From Delta-02 sp964513565 (GTDB taxonomy: Bacteria; Desulfobacterota; Syntrophorhabdia; Syntrophorhabdales; Syntrophorhabdaceae): a DNA stretch of 64,000 nt. The DNA is taken from positions 62,001 to 126,000 of the forward strand of contig CAZENE010000001.1 of NCBI GenBank assembly GCA_964513565.1, given 5' to 3'. Both the position numbers and the translations under genes were made by a program. Positions 57,682-64,000 of the stretch are shown here, piece by piece (within the stretch, counting starts at the first letter, position 1; each line of letters begins with the position of its first letter). The notes below the pieces were generated by a model that saw only the letters and a list, made by a program, of their open reading frames with translations, had not been told where the DNA came from and searched no databases.

Positions 57682-58884
57682 ATGCCTCAATATCAATGGG
57701 AAGGGAAGACCGTCTCAGGCGAGTCGCAGAAGGGCACTGCAAAGGCGGGGTCTATAGATCAATTGCGCACCATTTTGAGAAAAGACGGTATTATCCTCAT
57801 GGGGGCCACGGAATCCAAGGAAAAAGGGCATAAATTCAACCCGAAGAAAAAGGTAAAAAGTCTCGAGATACTGCTCTTCACCCGTCAGCTTTCCACCATG
57901 ATCACATCAGGCCTGCCTCTCGTTCAATCTCTCGATATCCTCGGCAACCAGATCGAGGACCTCAATTTCAGGGGCATGGTCAAAGACATAAAGGAGAGGA
58001 TAGAGGGAGGTTCCCGGTTTGCGGACGCTTTGCGGGAATATCCGCAATGTTTTGATGAACTGTATGTCAACCTCGTAGTGGCCGGCGAAGAAGGCGGCCT
58101 TCTCGATAATGTTCTGCAGAGGCTTGCCATTTATATTGAGAAATCGGAAAAACTGAAAAAGAAAGTAAAGAGTGCAATGATCTATCCCGTTGCAATAATT
58201 GTTGTTGCAATTGTCGTTGTCATTGTTCTCCTTCTTTTCGTCATCCCGGTTTTTGAAAAAATGTTTAATGAAATGGGCGCGGAATTGCCCGTCCCCACAC
58301 AAATTGTGATCAAGATGAGCCAGTTCATGCAGTCGTACTGGTATATCATCATCGGCGCCATAGTCGGCATAGTTGTCGCGTTCAGGTACTATTACAAGAC
58401 GGAGAACGGTCATCGTGCCATCGACCGGCTTATGCTGAAACTCCCCCTGTTCGGCGTGCTTACCATTAAGGCTTCCGTGGCCCGCGTGACCCGGACCCTT
58501 GCAACCCTTCTCATGAGCGGTGTAGCGATCCTTGAAAGCATGGTGATCGTCGCAAAGGTCGCGGGGAACAAGATTGTAGAAGAAGCCCTTATGGTCGCAC
58601 GCTCCCGTATCAGTGAAGGCCGTACGATGGCAGAACCTCTCGAACAGGCCGGTATCTTTCCGCCCATGGTCGTTCAGATGGTACAGGTCGGCGAGTCAAC
58701 CGGCGCCCTCGACAGCATGCTCAACAAGATAGCCGATTTCTATGAAGAAGATGTCGACAACATCGTAACAAACCTTACCGCTATGATGGAGCCTATGATC
58801 ATGGTTTTCCTCGGCGTCGTTCTCGGAGGCCTGATCATAGCCATGTACCTCCCCATTTTCAAACTCGGCCAAGCCGTCGGGTAA
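57682..58884 (+). CDS. pilC: Type IV pilus / type II secretion inner-membrane protein PilC (GspF family)
   Basis: 400 residues. N-terminal short segment PQYQWEGKTVSGESQKGTAKAGS, then two GspF repeats: the first LLFTRQLSTMITSGLPLVQSLDIL (about 55-80) and the second RVTRTLATLLMSGVAILESMVIV (about 265-290), with three membrane helices (about 165-190, 215-240, 370-395). PilC organises the pilus platform for PilB/PilT ATPases. No other pil genes are adjacent, so this gene is detached from the usual pilBTCD cluster. Its own promoter lies six bases before the start. Confidence 0.92.
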   Translation: MPQYQWEGKTVSGESQKGTAKAGSIDQLRTILRKDGIILMGATESKEKGHKFNPKKKVKSLEILLFTRQLSTMITSGLPLVQSLDILGNQIEDLNFRGMVKDIKERIEGGSRFADALREYPQCFDELYVNLVVAGEEGGLLDNVLQRLAIYIEKSEKLKKKVKSAMIYPVAIIVVAIVVVIVLLLFVIPVFEKMFNEMGAELPVPTQIVIKMSQFMQSYWYIIIGAIVGIVVAFRYYYKTENGHRAIDRLMLKLPLFGVLTIKASVARVTRTLATLLMSGVAILESMVIVAKVAGNKIVEEALMVARSRISEGRTMAEPLEQAGIFPPMVVQMVQVGESTGALDSMLNKIADFYEEDVDNIVTNLTAMMEPMIMVFLGVVLGGLIIAMYLPIFKLGQAVG

Positions 58885-59005
58885 TGGTTCCGTCTACGTT
58901 TCTACGTTCCGGGTTTTGCCATTTAGGGAATAAAATAAAGCGGCAGTCAGTGCCCTCTTCGGTCAGGATTGTTTAGCCCTCAAGTGTTCGATCGAGTACT
59001 CTCAC

Positions 59006-59320
59006 CTAAGCTTTGCGCAGATTCGTGAAAACAGAATAGGATTCCATGAACGTCGGGAAACCCGTCGTCTGGATGAGAAGGAGCAGGGTATGCATGATCT
59101 CGCCGTCCGTCGCTCCTGCTTCCCGCGCCTTAGCAATATGTGTCTCCAGGGCTATCCTGTGGCCGCTGGCTCCCGAGATAGCCACCTTCATCAGCCACCG
59201 CATCTTTTCCGGGAGAGGGCCCGAGCCTTCATGGATTTCCCTTCCCAGTGCCTCGTGGACCTTGTAAACTTCCGGGAATTCCTCCTTAAATTTTTTCAGG
59301 GCATCGTGGATATCTTTCAT
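59006..59320 (-). CDS. Carboxymuconolactone decarboxylase (AhpD-like) family protein without redox cysteines
   Basis: 104 residues, all helical. The CMD core aligns as ASGHRIALETHIAKAREAGATDGEI, where peroxidase-type members have CxxCixxH; here neither Cys is present, only the His. It is therefore not a thiol peroxidase of the AhpD kind; a decarboxylase-like or structural role is more likely. Solitary, with no operon partner. The spacer 58885-59005 holds a short 8-base-period direct repeat (TCTACGTT). Confidence 0.82.
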   Translation of the reverse strand: MKDIHDALKKFKEEFPEVYKVHEALGREIHEGSGPLPEKMRWLMKVAISGASGHRIALETHIAKAREAGATDGEIMHTLLLLIQTTGFPTFMESYSVFTNLRKA

Positions 59321-59428
59321 TGCTTTTCTCCTGCACGCTTAGCTGATCTCTCAATCCGATTATAACACCCCGTCTTGTTTTGTCAACGCCGGCCAACTTC
59401 GCACTCTATTAAACTGTCCGCAAGGGCT

Positions 59429-60412
59429 TTATCCCTCGAAGAGGGGCGCCATTCCCAGGTCGCGGATCATTTCGAGGTCTGCGGCCGTTTCGCGGCCGAG
59501 CGTCGTGAGATAGTCGCCGGTCAATAAAGAATTGCATCCGCCGACGACGGCGAGCGGAAGAAGCTGCCTTAAATTCTTCTCCTTGCCGCCGCAGAGTTTT
59601 ATGTCTTTATCGGGGAGGATGAAGCGGTAAAGGGCCACGGTCAACAGGATCTCTATCGGTGTCAGCGGTTCGACATCTTGAAGCGGCGTACCGGGTATCG
59701 CGTTCAGCATATTTATCGGCACGGAATCCACGGCGAGGTCCCGCAGGGTCAGAGCCATTTCAATGCGGTGCTCCATTGTCTCGCCCAGACCGATTATGCC
59801 GCCGGAGCAGACGGTGAGCCCCGCTTCACGGGCTATCCGGACGGTTTCAGTATCTTCTTTGTATTCGTGTGTCGAACAGATATTATCGAAAAAGCTCCGG
59901 GAGGTCTCCAGATTGTGGTGATACCGGTAAAGGCCGGCTGACTTCAAATTCCGGGCGGTTGTCTCGTCCAGCATTCCGAGCGAGGCGCATGGCTTTATCC
60001 CCATTTCGTTGAGGAGTTCGATCGCGCGGTATATGGTCTTCCATTCATCGTCTGTCTCAACACGTGTACCGCTCGTAACGATACTGAACATATGAACGCC
60101 GTTTTCTCTGGCAATCCGGCCTTTTTGTGCGATCTCTTCAGCTGATACAAGCGAATACACGGGTGCGTCGGTATGATAGTGTGCCGATTGGGCGCAAAAG
60201 CGGCAATTTTCCGGACAAACCCCTGATTTCGCATTTATGATGCCGCACAGGTTTACCAGGTTTCCTTTGAAATGGTCCCGTATCCTCGATGCCCTGGCCA
60301 GAAGGCCAAAGACGTCCTTTTGTCCTTCCTTGTATAATTCCAGCGCGTCTTTTTCGGAGATCGAACCCGTGTCTATCGCTTTGTCCGCGAGTATATCAAA
60401 AAAAGCTGCCAT
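59429..60412 (-). CDS. bioB: Biotin synthase
   Basis: 327 residues. Radical-SAM enzyme inserting sulfur into dethiobiotin. The 4Fe-4S motif is C66-x3-C70-x2-C73 (CPENCRFCAQS). YHHNLETSRSFF, GGIIGLGE, NAIPGTPL, and CGGKEKNLR match the family. Strong GGAGG ribosome site before the ATG. No bioA/D/F nearby, so biotin genes are scattered or precursor is taken up. A BirA-like half-site pair lies 47-77 bases upstream. Confidence 0.95.
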   Translation of the reverse strand: MAAFFDILADKAIDTGSISEKDALELYKEGQKDVFGLLARASRIRDHFKGNLVNLCGIINAKSGVCPENCRFCAQSAHYHTDAPVYSLVSAEEIAQKGRIARENGVHMFSIVTSGTRVETDDEWKTIYRAIELLNEMGIKPCASLGMLDETTARNLKSAGLYRYHHNLETSRSFFDNICSTHEYKEDTETVRIAREAGLTVCSGGIIGLGETMEHRIEMALTLRDLAVDSVPINMLNAIPGTPLQDVEPLTPIEILLTVALYRFILPDKDIKLCGGKEKNLRQLLPLAVVGGCNSLLTGDYLTTLGRETAADLEMIRDLGMAPLFEG

Positions 60413-60458
60413 ATTACCTCCAACGTAGAATAAGGCGGATGAGATTTAAGACCGGAAG

Positions 60459-60489
60459 TTGTTAACCACTTCGGATTTTAGATTAACAC
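60459..60489 (-). promoter_or_regulatory. Weak BirA-like operator candidate
   Basis: TTGTTAACC (60459-60467) and GATTAACAC (60481-60489) resemble BirA half-sites TTGTTAACC...GGTTAACAA with two mismatches in the second half and a 13-base spacing, shorter than the usual 14-16. It lies upstream of bioB. No clear -35/-10 pair fits around it. Confidence 0.25.
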
Positions 60490-60499
60490 TTCAGTGCAA

Positions 60500-60554
60500 G
60501 AACAGTAAATAGTAAAAAATAAAAAGCAAGGAGCACGGAGTAAGGAGTGAGCTA
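60500..60554. repeat. Heptad repeat covering the trmFO stop
   Basis: Eight units: GAACAGT-AAATAGT-AAAAAAT-AAAAAGC-AAGGAGC-ACGGAGT-AAGGAGT-GAGCTA. The trmFO TAG stop (60554-60552) is in the last unit. Here the CGTAAA-like and GGAGTAA-like words merge in one array, linking the two word classes. Confidence 0.8.
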
Positions 60555-61844
60555 TTTTTTGCTGTGTATCGATGCCTTCCAATCATCGACATCCTTGAGG
60601 CAACGGTCTACGGAAATTTCCTTCGTTTTCTTCGAATATCGTTCAAACAGGCCAAAATTGATATTCATGGGCTGGAAATGCTTGTTAGCGGTCGTCAAAT
60701 AACGTATTAAGGCGCCTGAACATGTCGATGGCGGGGGAGGAAAAAAATCTTTGCCGGTGCAGGCCATGGAAGCCGAGATGCCCGCCATGAGCCCCATCAG
60801 GGTAGACTCCATGTATCCCTCGACCCCGGTGATCTGTCCGGCCAGAAACACTCGTTCATCCGCTTTGAGCTTAAGCTTCTCATCAAGGCATAAAGGGGCG
60901 TTGACATATGTATTCCTGTGTATGCTTCCGTATCTCAGGAAAACGGCCTCCTTAAGCGCCGGTATCATCCTGAAGACACGCTCTTGCTCGGGATACTTCA
61001 TCTTGGTCTGAAAACCCACCAGGTTGAGCATTTTCCCTGATGTATTCTCTTTTCGAAGCTGTACGACCGCGTAGGGGCGTTTACCATCCCGGGGATCAAT
61101 GAGCCCTACGGGCTTCATCGGCCCGAAGGCAAGCGTCTGCCTTCCCCTTTCGGCAAGGACCTCAACGGGAAGGCACCCTTCAAAATAGGATGTATTCTCG
61201 AAATCCTTAAGCTCCGTTCTTTCCGCAGCGATGAGCGCGTCATAAAAAATGTCATATTCTCTGCGGGTAAGCGGACAGTTTAGGTAATCTCCCGTTCCAT
61301 CCGTGCTGTACCGCGAGGCATAAAAAGACTTTTCGTGATCTATGCTTTCCGCATCTATAATGGGCGAAATCGCATCGTAGAAGAAAAGGTTTCCGGCGTT
61401 TGTCAGCCGACTTATCTCATCGGCGAGGGGATCGCTCGTCAGGGGTCCCGAGGCAATGATGACGATCCCGTCCGGTATGGAGGCGATCTCCCTGCGGACG
61501 ACCCGGATCCCAGGGTCGTTCTCAATTTCCGCGGTCAACCGGGCAGCAAATTTTTCCCTGTCGACGACAAGGGCCTTTCCACCGGGGATCGAGGTTTCAC
61601 CGGCGACCCTGATCACAATTGAATCGAGCCGGCGCAGCTCCTCTTTGAGCAGTCCGTGAGCATTCAGGATATCCATCGATTTCAGGGAATTGCTGCAGAC
61701 AAGCTCGCCGAGCAGAGCACTCTTGTGTGCGGGCGTCATTACGACGGGACGCATCTCGTAAAGAATGGCCGTACCCCCCGATCGGGATATCTGGTATGCC
61801 GCCTCAACTCCGGCAAGACCGCCGCCGATTACCGCGATTTCCAT
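60552..61844 (-). CDS. trmFO: tRNA (uracil-54 C5)-methyltransferase, folate/FAD-dependent
   Basis: 430 residues from ATG 61844, with AAGGA upstream and 16 bases of overlap with topA. FAD-binding EIAVIGGGLAGVEAAYQ, then ALLGELVCSNSLKS, DREKFAARL, GQITGVEGYMES and MNINFGLF are family motifs. It makes T54 in tRNA using methylene-THF. The pair topA-trmFO is widespread in bacteria using this route rather than SAM-dependent TrmA. Confidence 0.96.
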   Translation of the reverse strand: MEIAVIGGGLAGVEAAYQISRSGGTAILYEMRPVVMTPAHKSALLGELVCSNSLKSMDILNAHGLLKEELRRLDSIVIRVAGETSIPGGKALVVDREKFAARLTAEIENDPGIRVVRREIASIPDGIVIIASGPLTSDPLADEISRLTNAGNLFFYDAISPIIDAESIDHEKSFYASRYSTDGTGDYLNCPLTRREYDIFYDALIAAERTELKDFENTSYFEGCLPVEVLAERGRQTLAFGPMKPVGLIDPRDGKRPYAVVQLRKENTSGKMLNLVGFQTKMKYPEQERVFRMIPALKEAVFLRYGSIHRNTYVNAPLCLDEKLKLKADERVFLAGQITGVEGYMESTLMGLMAGISASMACTGKDFFPPPPSTCSGALIRYLTTANKHFQPMNINFGLFERYSKKTKEISVDRCLKDVDDWKASIHSKK

Positions 61845-64000
61845 CCGCAATCCTTGCGCAGGCAGAACAGGTTCTTTCTGAAAGAGAAAAGAGTAGGGGC
61901 GCCGCATGTGGGGCATTCGCCTTCCGCGGGCTCCTTATTTGTCGCAAAAGAACATTTCGGGTATTCAGAACAACTGATGAATTTTTTCTTCTTTTTCGAT
62001 GTCTTTTCCACGAGCTTTCCCGGACAGCCCTCTATAGGGCAGGCGAACCCGAGCGAAAAAGCTTGGGTGTGTTTACATTCCGGATAATTGCTGCAAGCAA
62101 GAAATCGCCCGAACCGGCCCTTTTTTTCTATAAGCTTTCCGCCGCACGCAGGGCATATGCCGTGCGTCACGCTTTCAATGATCGTGATCGTCCCGTCCGG
62201 CCCGGTCCTGACATTCTTTTTGTTCTTGCATTCCGGTTTGCCCGAGCAGACAAGGTATTCACCGCTCTTTCCCCATCTAAGGAGCATATTCCTTCCGCAC
62301 TTGTCACAGATTATATCGGTCTCTTTTTCCTCTTTTTTGAGGCTTTTCATCTGCTGCTGTGCACTCTGCAGTTCACCTTCAAAAGACGAGTTGAATTTTT
62401 CAAGCGACTTGATCCAGTCTTTTTTGCCGTCCTCGATCTCATCGAGCCTGACTTCCATCTTTGCCGTAAATCCAACGTCGAGCACGGTCGGGAAAAACTC
62501 GGAAAGCAGTTTGTTGACCATTCTTCCGAGCGGAGTGGGCATCAATCGCCCTTTATCTTTCGTGACGTAATCGCGTTCCTGTACCGTGCTCACGATAGTG
62601 GCATACGTCGATGGCCGCCCGATGCCCTTGCTTTCCAGCGTCCTGATAAGCGATGCCTCGGAAAAACGGGGAGGAGGGTTCGTAAAGCGCTGTTCCATAA
62701 TGGTATCCTTGTGGGGAAGGACCTGGTTCTTTTTAACGTCGGGAAGGCTGGCCACTGCCTCATCATCCTCTCCAACCTCTTCGTATATCTTTGTAAAACC
62801 GTCGAAAAGCACCGTAGTGCCCCTCGCGACAAAGATATGGTCACCAGCCGCCACATCGACGACTTTCGTTTCAATTTGTTTCCGGGTCATCTGGGACGAC
62901 ACGAAACGCTTCCAGATGAGGTCGTAAAGAGCGAAGAGTTCCTTGTCGAGATAGGGTTTCACCCTGTCAGGCGTATAAAATACCGAGGTCGGGCGAATCG
63001 CCTCATGGGCGTCCTGCGCAGACTTCCTGTTCTTAAAAAAATTGGGTTTCTCCGGCAGGTACTGCCCGGGATAGCTGTTTTTTATATATTGCCGGGCCTC
63101 CGTGATAGCTTCCATTGAAACCCGGACGGAGTCGGTCCTCATGTAGGTGATCAAGCCGACGGAGCCTTCATCCCCGATGTCGACGCCTTCGTACAGCTTC
63201 TGTGCGAGCATCATCGTGCGTTTCGGGGACATGCGCAGCATCCTTGACGCCTCCTGCTGCAGCCGGCTTGTTATGAACGATGGCTGGGGGGAGATGTTCT
63301 TCTCCTTATGCTCTATTTTAACGACGACAAATTCCTTGCCGGTCAAGTTCCGTTTTATCTCTTCGGCCTCAGCCTGGGAGGTTATTTTCAGCTTTTCCCG
63401 ACTCTTGCGGTCCGGCGTCTCGCCTGCCCTGCGATCGAGAGTGGCGGTAAATGTTTCACCGGAAGGAAGCTCAAGCACTGCATCGACAACCCAGTATTCT
63501 TCTTTGACAAAGTTCTCGATTTCCGTTTCCCGGTCACATACAAGGCGCAGCGCCACCGATTGGACCCGCCCTGCAGACAGCCCGTAGCTCACCTTCTCCC
63601 AGAGGAGGGGGCTGATCTTATACCCCACGAGACGGTCAAGTATGCGCCGTGCCTTCTGCGCGTTGTATTTTGCGATATCTAGCTTGAGCGGCGTTTCCAT
63701 CGCATCGAGGACGCCCTTTTTAGTTATCTCATGGAAGAGAACACGCTCGATACGGTCCTGTTTTCCAATGACCTCCGCAACGTGAAATGCTATCGCCTCT
63801 CCTTCGCGGTCAGGGTCCGAGCCTATCAGTATCCTGTCAGCTTCTTTGCCTGCTTTCTTTATCTCATCAACAACTTTCGCCTTTCCTTTCAGGACATGGA
63901 AATGGGGCTTGAAACCTTCATCGATATCCACTCCTAACTTGCTTTTCGGAAGGTCCTTGATATGGCCGTATGTTGCCTTTATGACAAAATCCTTGCCAAG
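61829..64000 (-). CDS. topA: DNA topoisomerase I, N-terminus cut by window edge
   Basis: 723 residues remain; the true start lies beyond 64000. The first visible residues LAKDFVIKATYGHIKDLPK belong near position 25-45 of the Toprim domain, so about 25 residues are missing. SDPDREGEAIAFH (Toprim), active-site Tyr in GLITYMRTDSVRVS, and C-terminal zinc motifs: CDKCG...CSGKPEC, CPACGG...CSNYPEC, CPIEGCPG...CSEYPKC and CPTCG...CLRKDC. Four zinc fingers is more than the three of E. coli TopA. It relaxes negative supercoils. Confidence 0.96.
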   Translation of the reverse strand, partial: LGKDFVIKATYGHIKDLPKSKLGVDIDEGFKPHFHVLKGKAKVVDEIKKAGKEADRILIGSDPDREGEAIAFHVAEVIGKQDRIERVLFHEITKKGVLDAMETPLKLDIAKYNAQKARRILDRLVGYKISPLLWEKVSYGLSAGRVQSVALRLVCDRETEIENFVKEEYWVVDAVLELPSGETFTATLDRRAGETPDRKSREKLKITSQAEAEEIKRNLTGKEFVVVKIEHKEKNISPQPSFITSRLQQEASRMLRMSPKRTMMLAQKLYEGVDIGDEGSVGLITYMRTDSVRVSMEAITEARQYIKNSYPGQYLPEKPNFFKNRKSAQDAHEAIRPTSVFYTPDRVKPYLDKELFALYDLIWKRFVSSQMTRKQIETKVVDVAAGDHIFVARGTTVLFDGFTKIYEEVGEDDEAVASLPDVKKNQVLPHKDTIMEQRFTNPPPRFSEASLIRTLESKGIGRPSTYATIVSTVQERDYVTKDKGRLMPTPLGRMVNKLLSEFFPTVLDVGFTAKMEVRLDEIEDGKKDWIKSLEKFNSSFEGELQSAQQQMKSLKKEEKETDIICDKCGRNMLLRWGKSGEYLVCSGKPECKNKKNVRTGPDGTITIIESVTHGICPACGGKLIEKKGRFGRFLACSNYPECKHTQAFSLGFACPIEGCPGKLVEKTSKKKKKFISCSEYPKCSFATNKEPAEGECPTCGAPTLFSFRKNLFCLRKDCGWKSR

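Noticed and set aside
58881..58913. TCTACGTT direct repeat after pilC as another heptad element
   Set aside because: The two copies are eight bases apart, not seven, and only two occur.
61727..63118. 463-residue open frame opposite topA/trmFO
   Set aside because: Antisense to topA with all catalytic and zinc motifs in place; a shadow.

Overview
The window reads as a chromosomal backbone segment of an anaerobic Gram-negative bacterium, most likely a deltaproteobacterium (Desulfobacterota) of the syntrophic or metal-reducing kind. Indications are a tungsten-type aldehyde:ferredoxin oxidoreductase, a citramalate synthase, OmpR/HtrA/PilC envelope genes, lipoproteins with lipoboxes, and the order ftsH-folP-cdaA-cdaR-pdxJ-acpS-nnr-tsaE-lysC-cimA. 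Species assignment is inference. There is no prophage, CRISPR array, integron or intact insertion sequence. Almost every base is coding or in a short spacer.

Layout. 1-5.2 kb: truncated aor, ftcD, a TauE permease, dodecin, a methyltransferase and a MoaD-like protein. 5.2-7.9 kb: an RsbW-like ATPase, hflX and a NusG paralogue, divergent from an ABC efflux operon (8.0-12.3 kb: periplasmic adaptor, ATPase, two permeases). 12.3-22.8 kb: one long minus-strand operon running from ftsH down to cimA and a free-standing LeuA-type regulatory domain. 23-24 kb: a flavodoxin-fold reductase. 24.0-37.3 kb: a second minus-strand operon beginning with yceD-rpmF-plsX, then an acyl-CoA dehydrogenase where fabH is expected, fabD-fabG-acpP-fabF, rpiB, glyA, dCMP deaminase, nrdR, ribD-ribE-ribBA-ribH, nusB and a NYN-domain protein. 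37.6-42 kb: DUF167, YggT, MtaB, a cysteine desulfurase, a NIL-ferredoxin and a UPF0280 protein, divergent from a HTH plus ligand-binding-domain regulator, prmA and purN. 44.4-47.8 kb: ftsY, a frameshifted lipoprotein gene, a zinc-ribbon protein, an OmlA-like lipoprotein, tsaC and tatA. 47.9-53.8 kb: tRNA-Glu(CUC), rdgB, rph, an exported protein, trxB, a Cys-rich membrane protein, tRNA-Gly(CCC) and a spermidine-synthase-like membrane protein. 53.9-58.9 kb: a two-component system, an HtrA protease and PilC. 59-64 kb: a CMD-family protein, bioB, trmFO and the 3' part of topA.

Two non-coding patterns stand out. First, at least eleven spacers hold degenerate tandem repeats with an exact 7-bp period (CGTAAAT-, CCTGAAA-, GGAGTAA- and TAATGGG-like words). 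Several form two opposed arms able to fold into hairpins, and many cover or abut the stop codon of the preceding gene. Second, several first genes (ftcD, the NusG paralogue, the HTH/ligand-binding regulator, the response regulator, pilC) have a -10 element only 5-9 bases before their start codon and no Shine-Dalgarno sequence, which predicts leaderless mRNAs. Operon-internal genes mostly have Shine-Dalgarno sequences or ATGA overlaps.

Functionally the long operons combine lipid synthesis, riboflavin, folate, pyridoxal, NAD(P)HX repair, c-di-AMP signalling, tRNA modification and membrane quality control. This is a housekeeping region with a few unusual substitutions rather than an accessory island.
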